Counted from the stretch's first letter, positions 1 to 10,537 are shown. The stretch: DNA of 64,000 nucleotides from Serripes groenlandicus (GCA_031761405.1 JASEVX010000008.1:38625800-38689799), one strand, 5' to 3'. Numbers and translations are program-made. The notes: generated by a model not told the origin, from the sequence alone.

Positions 1-100
1 CTTCAACATATCAAACGGGTTTTTGGGTGAAACATTTGGAATTTTTCTTTTTCATTTCTTGTATATTTAAATTTTGTGTTTAGCTCAACGTTAGTTTTTA
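1..100 (+). repeat. AT-rich repeat unit, first copy
   Basis: The opening segment (TTCAACATATCAA, then a run of TTTTTC and TTTCTTGTAT motifs and TTTGTGTTTAGCTCAA) recurs in diverged form at about 1073-1220 and 1490-1590. It is a low-complexity intronic repeat with no coding signal. Confidence 0.5.
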
Positions 101-858
101 TTTTTAGCTCACCTATGCACGAAGTGCAAGGTGAGCTATTGTGATCACATTTTGTCCGGCGTCCGTCAGTTGTCCGTAGTGCGCCGTCAACATTTGAGCT
201 TGTTAACACTCTACAGGCTACATTTTGCATCCAATCTCCATGAAAGTTCATCAGAACATTCCTATCGGTCAAATCTTGGTCAAGTTCGAAACTGGGCCAT
301 ATGAGGTCAAAAACTAGGTCACTAGGTCAAATTGAAGGGAAATCTTGTTAAAACTCTTATAGGCCGCATTTTTTGCTACAGCAGCTTGACATTTAATGAT
401 AATGTTTATCTAAATGATATCTAAGCCTAGTTTGAATATTGGTCATGTAGGGTCAAAAACTAGGTCACTAGGCCAAATTGAAAGAAAATCTTGTTAACAC
501 TTTGGATGCTGCTTCAGCAGCTTGAAATTTGGTCAGAATGTTTGTCTGAATTATATCTAGGTCAAGTTCGAATATGGGTCATATTGGGTCAGAAACAAGG
601 TCAATAAAGGAAAACATTGTTCAAACTCTGGATGCAGCATTTTTACTTTGAGCAAGTTGAAACTTTGTCAGAATGTTGTCTTGATGATATCTAGTCCATG
701 TTGGAATATGGGTCATATCAGGTAAAACAATATAGATCACGAGGCCAAATGAAGGAAAATCTTGTTAACACTGTGGAGGTTGCATTCAGAATAATTGTCT
801 TGATGTGTTTTGTATTGCAGTACATTGTATAATTATTGTAATCATGGCCCTCTTGTTT
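101..858 (+). mobile_element. Family A (GCTCACC) tandem-monomer element
   Basis: The 5' end reads TTTTTAGCTCACCTATG and folds back on AAGGTGAGC, followed by a GTCCGGCGTCCGTC microsatellite. Diverged monomers of the type ACTAGGTCACTAGG...AATCTTGTTAACAC follow. The 3' end is CATGGCCCTCTTGTT at about 843-857. A second copy of the same subtype starts at 49045. No protein is encoded, so this is a non-autonomous element; Helentron-like class is inferred from architecture only. Confidence 0.65.
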
Positions 859-1244
859 TTTTTTTCTCAATAAGTACTGGTACTAGGGCCTTCATATTAG
901 AATATAGTTACATCTTATACTCTTCTGCACATTGCACGCTGAAGATGCTGAGTGTGACCTTTTTGGGGGGTAAAACACTTGATTTTTGGTGGATTTTGAG
1001 AATTGGACAAAGCTTCTTCATATTTTGTTGGATTAATTTCAAATTGTAAACACACATTTCATACATAAAGTAGTTCAACATATCAAGCAGGTTTCGGGGT
1101 AAAACGTTTGTGTTTTGTTATTTTTTTTGAATTTCTTGTATTTTTGAACTTTGCATTTGCCTCATTATTCTTTTTTTAGAATTTTTTTAATTTTTGAAAT
1201 TTGCGCATTTGCTCAATTTTTTATCTTTTTATTTCTTGAATTTT
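859..1244. other. AT-rich sequence without a gene
   Basis: Poly-T runs and a diverged repeat of the first 100 bases of the window. No splice-flanked open frame or structured repeat end is visible. Confidence 0.5.
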
Positions 1245-1474
1245 TTAACCCTTTCCCACATACAATAAATCTGCAGCAGACAACTTTGGATATATTTTGT
1301 CAACAAATAGAAAATCTCTATAATTGAATGGATAACCTATGACTAAAAGTGGAAAACATTGTGGCAAATGGAGAAATTGCTCATTTTGAGCAATTTCTCC
1401 TTTTGTCACTATGTTTTGAAAAAGCTGTCTGCTGCAGAGGCGTCAGAAAGCGTCTATATGAGGGAAAAGGTTAA
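1245..1474 (+). mobile_element. TTAA-MITE, full length
   Basis: Flanked by TTAA (1245-1248 and 1471-1474). The left terminus is CCCTTTCCCACATA and the right is TATGAGGGAAAAGG. Subterminal CTGCAGCAGACAACTTTG pairs with the right-side GCTGTCTGCTGCAG. A central hairpin is formed by GAGAAATTGCTC and GAGCAATTTCTC. No coding capacity. TTAA target duplication plus CCCTTT termini are the hallmarks of piggyBac-mobilised MITEs. Confidence 0.8.
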
Positions 1475-2161
1475 CTGAGTTTAGCTAAATGTGTTTTTTT
1501 TTAAATTTCTTGAATTTTTGAACTTAGTATTTTTTTTTTTTTTTTTTTTTTTTAAATTTGTGTTTAGCTCAATGTTGAAGTTTTGTTATTTTACTTTTTG
1601 TCTTTTACACTTGCATTGATAGTCAAAGCAGGGGACAGCGAGACATTTAATTACGCGTAATTCTTGTATTAAAATGCATGTATGTCTTAACCATTTCCCA
1701 CATATAGACACTTTCTAATGCCTCAGCAGCAGATGATTTTTCTTTTTTTTCACCTTCATTCTACAAGTAACACATTTCTGAATATGTGTGCCTATATATT
1801 GGTTATTGTATCCAATAGTTTGAAATGTGGTAAATGGAGCAATTGCTTCTCATTAAATTGATACAGATGTCAATGCAAAATTTACATTTCATTATAATGC
1901 ATGCATGTCAAAACCCTTTCAAAATACTTTAAAAATGGTAGTAATGGCTTTCGCTTACAGGGATATACCTGAATTTAGCCAGAAAACTTTAAAAAGATGT
2001 CTACTGCAGATAAGTTGTCTGTGGAAAAGGGATGACAGTCCATGCGAAAGTCGTCTTTGATGCATCTGCAGCTGACGAATTGAACTCATTGTGGCAAAAG
2101 ATAAAATTGTTCAAATGAAGGATATTTCTCCTTATGCCATGAAGTATTCAATAATTATACT
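1475..2161. repeat. Poly-T tract and decayed TTAA-MITE fragments
   Basis: A long T-run near 1529-1552 is followed by fragments with the family hallmarks (AACCATTTCCCACATATAG near 1690, CAGCAGCAGATG, then AAAGGGATGACAG near 2025). Coding sequence was not seen. Confidence 0.5.
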
Positions 2162-2424
2162 TTAACCCTTTCCCTCATACGACAATTCTGCAGCTGATGA
2201 CTTTGAACGGATTATGTCAAAACATAGAAAATCTCCATATTTGAGTGGATAACCTATGACAAAAAGTGGAAAACATTGTGGCAAAAGGAGAAATTGCACG
2301 TTTTAAGCTAGGATGCTCTCAAAAGTCGTCTGCTGCATATTAGTTGTGTGTGGAAAAGAATTTTCGTTGAAAGAGCAAAAGAAATATTCCCTAATTTTAG
2401 TTAGAATGCTTTCAAAAGTTGTCT
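2162..2424 (+). mobile_element. TTAA-MITE, left part, interrupted by a SINE
   Basis: TTAA then CCCTTTCCCTCATACGAC and the usual CTGCAGC subterminal motif. The central region is rearranged, and a second MITE right-half copy (AAAAGTCGTCTGCTGC) follows at about 2318. The MITE is cut at 2424 by the SINE at 2425-2725; its continuation is at 2740. Confidence 0.6.
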
Positions 2425-2725
2425 GCCGAGCCCCGGTAGCTCAGTCGGTAGCGACGTGGGCTGTCAATCCAGGGGTTGTGAGTTTGAATCCCGGCTCGGC
2501 CAACTTTCTTTCCGACGATTGACAAAAGTCAATGCGACATGCGTCATTCGTCTTCCACCAATGGGCTAAGTCTATGTGGAAAAGCAGCCAGTTGCTTGGG
2601 AAGATTGTTGTGTGGAGTACTGGTGTGAGAAAACCAGGAAATGCATGAGTAGGTGAACTGGCCGCCGTGATATAACTGAGACATTGTTAAAATCGGCGTT
2701 AAACCCCAATCAATCAATCAATCAA
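2425..2725 (+). mobile_element. tRNA-derived SINE with MetaSINE-type core, full length
   Basis: The head is tRNA-like: A-box region GGTAGCTCAGTCGGTAG (from about 2436) and B-box GAGTTTGAATCCCGGCTCGG (from about 2480). A conserved body follows with ACCAATGGGCTAAG, GAAAACCAGGAAA and GCCGCCGTGATATAACTGA, then GGCGTTAAACCCC and a CAAT-repeat tail. It is flanked by a perfect 14-bp duplication TTCAAAAGTTGTCT (2411-2424 and 2726-2739). The body matches what is known of the MetaSINE (BivaMD) superfamily of bivalves. The tRNA-like head is part of the SINE, not a separate functional tRNA. Confidence 0.85.
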
Positions 2726-2737
2726 TTCAAAAGTTGT

Positions 2738-3150
2738 CTACTGCAGATAAGATGTGTGTGGGAGAGGGTTGTTGTTGAAAAAGCAACAACAGTTCATTGA
2801 TAAGAACAATATATAAGTCGTCTGCTGCAGATGAGTTGTGTGTGGGAAAGAGTTGTCTCTGAAAAAGCAACAATAGTTCATTAATAAAAACAATATAAAA
2901 GTTGTCTGCTGCAGATGAGTTCTGGTGGGAAAGAGTTGTCTCTGAAAAAGCAACAATAGTTCATTAATATAAACAATATAAAAGTTGTCTGCTGCAGATG
3001 AGTTGTGTGTGGGAAAGAGTTGTCTCTGAAAAAGCAACAATAGTTCATTAATATAAACAATATATAAGTCGTCTGCTGCAGATGAGTTGTGTGTGTGGGA
3101 AAAGGTTGTGGCTGAAAAAAACAACAATAGTTCATGGATGAGAACAATGT
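2738..3150 (+). repeat. 84-bp tandem array derived from a MITE terminus
   Basis: Units begin near 2821, 2905, 2988 and 3072 (spacing 84, 83, 84), with a partial unit at 2738. Each contains TGTCTGCTGCAGATGAG, GTGTGGGAAAGAGTTGTCTC and AAGCAACAATAGTTCATTA. The first two motifs are the right end of the TTAA-MITE, so a MITE terminus has expanded into a minisatellite. Open frames on the minus strand here simply follow the repeat. Confidence 0.8.
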
Positions 3151-3250
3151 AAACATGGTTATCTTGACATGAGGACGTCTTTGTTGATTTTGTCATCTCT
3201 TTGTCAAGTGGAAGTGATCATCTAATAACCTGTCCCACTTGCAGACTCGT

Positions 3251-3476
3251 TTAACCCTTTCCCACATATAACAAAATCTGCAGCAGACGACTTTGAAAGT
3301 ACGATAAGCATAGAAAAGCTCTATAAATGTGGTTATAATTACTAAAAAGAGATTGAGACATTGTGGCAAAAGGAGAAATTGCTTATTTTGAGCATTTTCT
3401 TCTTTGATTGCCATGATTTCAAAAAGCTGTCTGCTGCAGAGGCGTCAGAAAGTGTCTATATGAGGGAAAGGGTTAA
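3251..3476 (+). mobile_element. TTAA-MITE, full length, older copy
   Basis: TTAA at 3251-3254 and 3473-3476. Left CCCTTTCCCACATATA, right CTATATGAGGGAAAGGG, subterminal CTGCAGCAGACGACTTTG and right CTGTCTGCTGCAG. The body is diverged from the young consensus. Confidence 0.75.
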
Positions 3477-4080
3477 AGGTATTTGCAGAAATTACTCAAG
3501 ACATGTACCATTTCTCCTTTTGCAATAATATTTCAATTACTCATTTGTTTAATGAGTGTCCATTTTGTTGATGAGACGTTTGCAAAGTCATCTCCTGCAT
3601 ATGTGTTGCTTTTGGGAAATGGTAACTTTTCCTTTGATGTGGATGAATTTAGATGCATATGTAGAAGACAACTTTTGAAAACAGTGTGGCAAGAGGAAAC
3701 ATTGTTCAACATGAGAAATTTCTATGCCATGTTTTCAACTCCAGTGTCAACATTGGCATCTTGTTGCAGCTTTGTTAACCCTTTACAACAAATCTGCAGC
3801 AGATGACATTGAAACCATCTGGTCTAAAGTATGGGAAATCTTTTTAAGCATTTCCCCCATCCAGACACTTCATGGCTTCTTTTATCACAAGGTTTTCAAC
3901 TCTTTCAATAATTACACCCGCATTTAAAGCAAGATTTGATCACAGTTGTCCGCTGCAGATTTGTTGTGTGTTGGAAAAGGATTAAATGGTATTATCACAT
4001 AAATCCCCTCTGGGAGTGTCAGAATGCCATTACATAAATATCATATGACACTACACAAAAATCATATAACATTAATAGTT
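3477..4080. repeat. Decayed TTAA-MITE fragments
   Basis: Family traces include CCCTTTACAACAAATCTGCAG (around 3779) and GTTGGAAAAGGATTAA (around 3973-3987), with CTCCTTTTG and CAATGTTTTCAAC-type internal motifs. An open frame of about 107 codons at 3483-3806 is assembled from these fragments and is not regarded as a gene. Confidence 0.5.
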
Positions 4081-4916
4081 CGGTCTCCAGTCTTACACTC
4101 AATTCTTTGTAACGGTGCGCCAGAAACCAAACTATGAAATGACGTCACATTAGCGGTTTGACATCATAACTGCATTCACTTCGCCGCCAAAACCGGTAAA
4201 TTTCATGTAGAAATATAGTAGTCAAACTTGCGATCAGCAGCCACCCAAGGGGACATGATAAAACTGACTGCTTAAGACGGGTCGCTGCTGATCACAAATT
4301 TCATGACTTGGTCGGATTTGTTCTAGTTTTGTCAGTTCACATATTACATGTAACTGTAAGGAATAGTCATTGCATTACAAATAGTAAATTGTCTTTATAA
4401 ACTTGTATTTAAGCTTTGTTATGAAGATTTGCAGCTTTTTTCTTTCAAATATTTCATTGCGCTATCTATTCCTTAGTTTAAACCGACATTTACAACTGAC
4501 TATCAAATACTTATTTACTTCACTTTGAAATTCGCCGAATAACGTATCCGGAAAAATAGCGTCCGAATCTACAACTACATCTTGCTGGCCGGCCGTGATA
4601 TGACTGAAACATTGTTGAAAACATGAAAATTTGTCTGTAATGATTTGAGGTATTTGGAATGAAACGTTGCACATGTCTTCTTCAGATTTTTTTTGATAAT
4701 CTAGATGAGAAAGTTCCATTACACTCACTTGCACATATGATGTTATATTTTGAAATTTTGATAGAGTTATTTATAATCCTACTAAAACCATTTGAATAGT
4801 CAAGCACACTTTGTCATGGACTGTTTTGAAGGTTGATGTTTTCACTTAGACAGCCTTTAACATAGCATATTGGATAAACAATTAAAGGTCACATCCCATT
4901 TCACATCATTTCATCC
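4081..4916. other. Non-repetitive AT-rich stretch
   Basis: Mostly unique sequence. It holds a small inverted repeat, GATCAGCAGCCACCC (about 4232) against GGGTCGCTGCTGATC (about 4281), and a 40-bp SINE core fragment GGCCGTGATATGACTGAAAC near 4590. No convincing exon. Confidence 0.5.
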
Positions 4917-5352
4917 TTTAGCCCTTTCCCTCATATAGACGCTTTCTGACACCTGCACCTCAAAACAAGCAAATTCTCCTTTTGCCACAAAGTTTTCAAC
5001 TTTTTCAGTAATTATACCTACAATAATAGAGTGTCCATATATTTTAGTAGACACTTTCAAAGTCGTCTGTTCGAATCCCAGCTCGGCAAACATTCTTTCC
5101 GACGTTCGACAAAAGTCACTGTGACACGCGTCATAAGTCTTTCACAAATGGGCTAACAGTCTTATGTGGAAAAGCAGCCAGTGGCTTGGAAAGTAAGATG
5201 TGTCGAGTACTTGTGTGAGAAAACCAGGAAACATATGAGTAGATGGACTGGTCGCCGTGATATGACTGAAAATTTGTTGAAAACGGCGTTAAACCCCAAT
5301 CAATCAATCAAAGTCATCCGCTACAGATTAGTTTTATGTGGGAAAGGGTTAG
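4917..5352 (-). mobile_element. Old TTAA-MITE carrying a SINE insertion
   Basis: Left end CCCTTTCCCTCATATAGACG, right end GTGGGAAAGGGTTAG. The MITE is split at AAAGTCGTCTG (5059-5069) by the SINE at 5070-5309 and resumes with AAAGTCATCCG (5310-5320), a target duplication with two mismatches. The insertion order is therefore MITE first, SINE second. Confidence 0.7.
5070..5309 (+). mobile_element. MetaSINE-type SINE, 5'-truncated
   Basis: It begins inside the tRNA-like head at the B-box (TTCGAATCCCAGCTCGGC) and continues with GGGCTAACAG, GAAAACCAGGAAAC and GCCGTGATATGACTGAA, then GGCGTTAAACCCC and a CAAT tail. Flanked by an 11-bp imperfect target duplication. Confidence 0.8.
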
Positions 5353-5393
5353 ACACCCATGTATATACAAGTTTTTTCTTCTTTTTTTTTCAG

Positions 5394-5451
5394 GATGTTT
5401 GATATGGATGATTTAAATGGGAACTTCAAAGACTTGAATATTTCTCCAAGG
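5394..5451 (+). CDS. Candidate coding exon of the OTUD4-like gene
   Basis: A 58-bp segment between a strong acceptor (T-rich tract ending in CAG) and a donor (AGG followed by GTAAAT). Only one of the three frames is open; it reads MFDMDDLNGNFKDLNISPR and begins with the last base of a codon or with a start ATG at 5395. It ends on a codon boundary, which is the phase needed to splice to 28558-28669. The acidic, polar composition would suit the disordered linker between the OTU and Tudor-like domains, but this peptide alone is not diagnostic. Flanks are MITE remnants, so the exon is an island of unique sequence. The intron to 28558 would be 23 kb and could contain further exons. Confidence 0.5.
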
Positions 5452-5484
5452 GTAAATAGTCCTCCATTGAAGAATTGACCTGTT

Positions 5485-5714
5485 TGTTCCCTCATGCAGA
5501 CATATTTTGATGCATCAGCAGAAGACAACACTTAAAAATATTATGGTTAATGGAAAAAATTGCTCATAATTAGTAATTTATACTTTTACCACAATCTTTT
5601 CAACTGTTTTCAGTCACTCGTATACACTTCCATTCAAAGAGATTTTATTTATTCCTTCTGACAATTTCCAAATATTCTGCTGCAGATTTTTTGTATGTGG
5701 GAAAGGTTTTAACA
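5485..5714 (-). mobile_element. Decayed TTAA-MITE
   Basis: Traces are TGTTCCCTCATGCAGAC, CATCAGCAGAAGAC, a central TTGCTCATAATTAG motif, and TGCTGCAGATTTTTTGTATG with GTGGGAAAGGTT. TTAA duplication is no longer clear. Confidence 0.5.
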
Positions 5715-5738
5715 TATTTGTGTTCATCTATGTTCTAG

Positions 5739-5852
5739 GAAAGGCAGCCTTTCTGCGACCAGTGTAGATCAAGATCAACTTTCAAATAGTCAAAGAAGGT
5801 CTCAAGATAGTTGTGGTCAACAGTGTTCATTTGTATCAAACTACTTGGGAGG
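5739..5852 (+). CDS. Exon-like unique island, uncertain
   Basis: A 114-bp unique stretch between two MITEs with an acceptor (TTCATCTATGTTCTAG) and a weak donor (GG followed by GTAGTC). One frame is open throughout and is rich in Ser and Gln (KGSLSATSVDQDQLSNSQ at its start), like a disordered linker. That frame needs two bases from the previous exon and leaves two, so it does not splice in phase directly to 5394-5451 or 28558-28669. The minus strand is also open over most of the segment. It may be an alternative exon, or not an exon at all. Confidence 0.3.
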
Positions 5853-5879
5853 GTAGTCTGATCTTTATCTACATCTGTC

Positions 5880-6068
5880 TTTACCCTTTCCCATTTATAG
5901 GTGTTTTCTGATGCCTCTGCAGCAGAAGACATTTGAAAACATTGTTGAAAAAGAATCAATTGCTCATAATGAGCAATTTCTCCTTTTGCCACAATGTCTT
6001 CAACTCTTTTCAATGTTTATACCTTTTTCAAAGTCGCTTAATGTTTGGTGTATATGGGAAAGGGTTAA
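5880..6068 (-). mobile_element. Decayed TTAA-MITE
   Basis: Left end TTTACCCTTTCCCATTTATAG, a central hairpin TTGCTCATAATGAGCAA, and right end ATATGGGAAAGGGTTAA. The copy is shortened. Confidence 0.6.
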
Positions 6069-6092
6069 ATACGCTGTGGTTGATTTCCTGTT

Positions 6093-6311
6093 TTAACTCT
6101 TTCCCACATACAGCAAATATGCAGCAGACGACTTTAGAAACATCTAGACAAAAACACAGAAAATCTCTTCAAATGAAGGTATAATTACTGTAAAAAGTTG
6201 AAAACATTATGGTACAAGGAGAAATTGCTTGTTTCTACTTTTATCATAATGTTTTAAAAAGTCGTCTGCAGCAGAGGCATCAGAAAGTGTCTGTATGTGA
6301 GAAAGGGTTAA
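6093..6311 (+). mobile_element. TTAA-MITE, older copy
   Basis: TTAA at 6093-6096 and 6308-6311. The left end is CTCTTTCCCACATACAG and the right is TGTATGTGAGAAAGGG. CAGCAGACGACTTTAGAAAC and GTCGTCTGCAGCAGAGGC are the subterminal arms. Confidence 0.7.
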
Positions 6312-6327
6312 CTATTTTTCTCGTTAT

Positions 6328-6585
6328 TAACTCTTTTCTTCATGCAGACATATCTGCAGCAGATGGCTTTTGAAAAAATTATCATGGCAAATGGAGAAAT
6401 TGCTCATAGTTAGTAATTTCCGCTTGGCATCTATTTACTCATAATGAGCAATTCCTCCTTTTACAACAATGTTTTCAACTCTATGTAATAGTTATACTAT
6501 CATTTCTTGAAATTTTCCGTATTTTTTGACCAACTGTTTTCAAAGTCGTCTGCTGCAGAATTCCTGTAAGTGGGAATGGTTTCTC
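6328..6585 (-). mobile_element. Decayed TTAA-MITE
   Basis: TTAACTCTTTTCTTCATGC on the left and AGTCGTCTGCTGCAG with GTAAGTGGGAATGG on the right. The interior shows duplicated TTGCTCATA motifs. Confidence 0.5.
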
Positions 6586-6616
6586 CTTTCTCCATATTTA
6601 GCCTGTAGAAATAAGG

Positions 6617-8989
6617 TTTTTAGCTCTACTGGCCAAAGGCCAGAAGGGCTTATGTCGTGGCGATTTGTCCGTCGTGCGTGCATGTGTGCGTGCGTCCGTC
6701 CGTCCGTCCGTCCGTCCGTAAACAATTTCTTAACGCGATACAGTCTTCACTTTTGATTGTATCTCAACTAAACTTATACAGTAGTTAGATATCCATGAGA
6801 GCTCGGTTCCTTTCGAAAACCATGCATGACTGGATTATGGCCCTTGAAATGGTCAAAATTGCTATAAAAGAGCTTGTTAACACGATACAGTCTTCTTTTT
6901 TTAGATCACCAGAGCCGAAGGCTCAGGTGAGCTATTCCTATCACTTTTTGTCCGTCGTCCGTCCGGCGGTAACTTTTAGCTTTAAACATCATCTCCTCCC
7001 AAACTCCAAGGACAATTTCCGTGAAACATCACAGGACTGTTCCTCTGGTTGGCCTCTTTCAAAGTTGTTCAAAGATTTAAATTCCATTGAGAACTTTGGT
7101 TGCTGCGGCATCAGAAAGGGGGCAAAAGGTCCAAACTTTAAAAATCTTCTCCTCCGAATCTGCCTGTCAGATTCAAATATAATTTGGCAGAAATGTTCAT
7201 TGGGTGACCCTCTATAAAAATTGTTCAAGCCATACTGATTGGTCGAAAAACATGGCAGTTAGGCGGCATCAAAAAAGGGGCAAAATGACAAAATTTGAAA
7301 ATTCCATTTTTATGCAAATGCTTGTCTGATTTAAAGAAAATATAATATGAATCTTACTGTAATGATCCTCTTTTTAATTTGTTTAAGCCGTTTTGATTGG
7401 TTACACAATCATAGCAACCAGGCGTCATCACAAAAGGGGTAAATTGAACTTTTAGCTACAAATGACAACCATCTCCTACCATTCCAATAGACCAATTACC
7501 ACAAAACATCACAGGAATGTTCCTTTGGTGGTCCTCTTTCAAAATTGTTCAAAGATTAAAATTCCAATGAGAACATTGGTTGCTGCGGCATCAGAAAGGG
7601 GACAAAATGTCCAAACTTTAAAAATCTTCTCCTCCGAATCTGCCTGTCAGATTCAAATATAATTTGGTAGAAATGTTCCTTGGGTGACCCTCTATAAAAA
7701 TTGTTTAAGCCATACTGATTGGTCGAAAAACATGGCAGTCAGGCGGCATCAGAAAAGGGGCAAAATGACAAAATTTGAAAATTTCATTTTTATGAAAGTG
7801 TTTGTCTGATTTTAAGAAAATATAATACGAATCTTACTGTAATGATCCTCTTTTTAATTTGTTTAAGCCGTTTTGATTGGTTACACAATCATATCAACCA
7901 GGCGTCATCACAAAAAGGGTAAATTGAACTTTTAGCTACAAATGACAACCAACTCCTACCATTCCAATAGACCAATTTCCACAAAACATCACAAGAATGT
8001 TCCTTTGGTGGTCCTCTTTCAAAATTGTTCAAAGATTTAAATTCCATTGAGAACTTTGGTTGCTGCGGCATCAGAAAGTGAGAAAAATACCCAAATTTTA
8101 AAATCCTTTTCCTACATAATCTACTTGTGCGATTGCAAGATAATTTGGTAGAAATGTTTCTTAAGTGACCCTCTAAATAAACTGTTGAAGCCATATTGAT
8201 TTCGTTGAAAAACAGGGCAGCAAGGCGGCATCAGGAAAGGTGCAAACTGACAAAAACTTTATAATTCCATTCTTATTAAAGTTCTTGTTAGATTTCAAGA
8301 TATAAATGGCCTTTACTGATAAGCTGTTTCTTGAGAAGTGTCCACTCCTTTCAGTTTCATTTGCACTCCCTGATAAAAATTTCCAGATATTTGCAGTTAA
8401 ATATTTGCTACTAATTTACTATCAATTAGGTGATCGATTTAGGGCCATCTTGGCCCTCTTGTTATTGTATCTCAACCAAACTTATACAGTAGTTAGATAT
8501 CCATGAGAGCTTGGTTCCTTTCGAAAACCAGCCAGATCCGCCCATGCATGACTGGATTATGGCCCTTGAAATGGTCAAAATTGCTATAAAAGAGCTTGTT
8601 AACACGATACAGTCTTCACTTTTGATTGTATCTCAACCAAACTTATACGGTAGTTAGATATCTATGAGAGCTCTGTTCCTTTCGAAAACCAAATTGTCCA
8701 TAATTGAGCATGTGAACACAATAGAGGCTCCATTTACTATCTGATCTTCACCAAACTTAGATAGTAGTTAAATATTGATGAGAGCTTGGTTCCTTTTGAA
8801 AATCAGCCAGATCCGCCCATGCAAGACTGGATTATGGTCCATGAAATTGTAAAAATTGCTATAATACAGCTTGTGAACACAAAAGAGCCTCCATTTACTA
8901 TCCGATCTTCACCATACATACATGCTCTGGATTGAAAATGACCAAAGAACCATACCAGTAGAGCATAGGCCCTCATGGGCCTCTTGTTT
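6617..8989 (+). mobile_element. Family B (GCTCTACTGG) element with nested family C
   Basis: The 5' end is TTTTTAGCTCTACTGGCC, followed by a (GTCC)n microsatellite near 6695-6720 and 161-bp monomers that share CAACCAAACTTATACAG and GACTGGATTATGGCCC. The 3' end has the subterminal inverse CCAGTAGAGC, the hairpin GGCCCTCATGGGCC and the terminus TCTTGTTT near 8989. The element is interrupted at about 6895-8463 by a family C element. With that removed, the broken monomer (CAGTCTTC then ATTGTATCTCAACC) is restored. No protein is encoded. Confidence 0.75.
6895..8463 (+). mobile_element. Family C (AGATCACC) element nested in family B
   Basis: The 5' end TTTTTTTAGATCACC folds with the nearby CTCAGGTGAGC, followed by GTCCGTCGTCCGTC. 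Long monomers carry GAACTTTGGTTGCTGCGGC, CTCCTCCGAATCTGCC and TTTGATTGGTTACACAATC. The 3' end has GGTGATCGATT (inverse of the start), the hairpin GGGCCATCTTGGCCC and CTCTTGTT at about 8455-8463. It sits inside a family B monomer without an evident target duplication. Confidence 0.75.
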
Positions 8990-9717
8990 CAGAGACACAT
9001 AGATAAGTCAATTGGGTCTTCAAAATCATTTTGTAGAAATGTTCCTTGGATGACCCTCTCATGATTACTTCAAGCCATGTTGATTGGTATTAAAGACCAG
9101 GGGCTGAGTATCTTGTACTCTTTATGCCCAGAGTGCAAGATTTAGAAAATTATCAGCTAAGAAACTTAAATGTCTGATTTTGAAATACTTAATGGAACAT
9201 AAACATTTATTTTGTGACTCTAAGTTATTTTATAGCATAGACACATCTATAAATGACAGTTTAATTGCTAAAAAGAGTTGAAACAAATGGAGCAATTTAT
9301 CCTTTTGCGACAAAGCTTTCTGAAATTGTCCACTGCATATATGCATGTGGCCTACAAAAATTGTCTTGTTTTTGATTCAATTAAATATTTACAATATAAT
9401 TGATGCACATGACTTGATACCTGTAGCAGACAAATTTTGATGATTATTTTGGAAAAAGGAGTAATGTTGTAAATGAACAATTAATTCCCACTTATCGAAC
9501 TTTCAACTCTGTATTACAATTGCATTTTCATTTTTAGCTCCACTGGCTGAAAGCAAGTCATGCTTATGTTGTGCGTTCTTGATATTTCTTCAAGCCATGT
9601 TGATTGGTCAAAAAACATATAAAAGTATGAAAAAAACACATACATAAAAAACATATGAATAATAAGCATAATTTAGTAGAAATGTTCCTCCACTTATCTT
9701 ACATTAGACTATAATTC
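8990..9717. repeat. Fragments of family A and TTAA-MITE
   Basis: A family A piece at about 9000-9110 (AGAAATGTTCCTTGGATGACC, CAAGCCATGTTGATTGG) and MITE pieces around 9255-9345 are embedded in AT-rich sequence. No exon signal. Confidence 0.45.
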
Positions 9718-9961
9718 GAGGGCTTGGCGTGAAACGGTTGTAACTAAAATTTGTATTTTTTTTCCAAGGTTAATCACCTCACCATAAAGTCTTTAGAAAT
9801 GTTAAATAATTTTTCTTGGTAAACAATGGAAATTAAGGTGCCATTGCTCGTTCTGAGAAATGGTACCTAAATTTGCATTTTTTACAAAGGAGTCAAAATT
9901 GCATCTAAACCAGGGTTTTCAAAATAGGTTTTTAGTTACAACCGTTTCACGCCAAGCCCTC
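9718..9961. mobile_element. MITE with 32-bp terminal inverted repeats
   Basis: The left terminus starts GAGGGCTTGGCGTGAAACGG and continues for 32 bases. The right terminus (9930-9961) is its exact inverse and ends CGCCAAGCCCTC. The total is 244 bp with no coding capacity. The flanks are similar to each other: TTATCTTACATTAGACTATA before and CTATCCTACATTAGACTCTA after. This is a cut-and-paste MITE of unassigned superfamily and the only copy seen here. Confidence 0.8.
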
Positions 9962-10301
9962 CTATCCTACATTAGACTCTATTACAATGGCATTTGGATT
10001 TTAAGCTCCACTGGCTGATGCAAGTTGTGAGTAGGGCATGGCATTTTGTATGTCCTTATGATACAAGTTTTTCCTCTGATGTATCAAAGCCATTGTCATT
10101 TTAGGGAAAAGGATTGAATCGAATCAGAAAAGAAGTATACTTGTGTCGCCTGTCTTTTACGGGGGAACATAAAGATTCATAACTCGACCTTCCATTTACT
10201 GACATACATGCAGGTGACACACGTGTTCCTTCAAAGCCTGTGTTTTGTGTATCTGTCAAGTTTATGAATTTTATTCAAAGTTTACATGTTTGAATCCATC
10301 C
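9962..10301. other. Sequence without recognisable gene or repeat end
   Basis: A fragment resembling family B start (AAGCTCCACTGGCTGATG, also at 9535) lies near 10003. The rest is unremarkable. Confidence 0.4.
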
Positions 10302-10537
10302 TTAAACCTTCGCCACAAACAACAAATCTGCAGCAGACGACTTTGGAAATATCTGTGCAAATATATAAAAAAAGAATGTATGTAAATGAAAGAACAATGA
10401 TTGAATCGAGTTGAAAGCATTGTATCAAAAGGAGAAAATGCTCATAATGAGCAATCCTTCTTTTGTCAGTTCTTTTCAAAAGTCGCCTGCTGCAGAGGCA
10501 TCTCATCACATAGCGTCTGCATGTGGGAAAAGGTTAA
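10302..10537 (+). mobile_element. TTAA-MITE, older copy
   Basis: TTAA at 10302-10305 and 10534-10537. CTGCAGCAGACGACTTTGG and AGTCGCCTGCTGCAGAGGC are the subterminal arms, and the central hairpin is AAATGCTCATAATGAGCAAT. Confidence 0.65.

Noticed and set aside
2429..2500. A functional tRNA gene
   Set aside because: The A- and B-box sequence is continuous with a MetaSINE body and CAAT tail and is flanked by a target duplication, so it is the SINE head.
2738..3196. A 152-codon repetitive protein on the minus strand
   Set aside because: It is a translation of the 84-bp MITE-derived tandem array.
3483..3806. A 107-codon plus-strand gene
   Set aside because: The segment is stitched from decayed MITE fragments and has no recognisable family.
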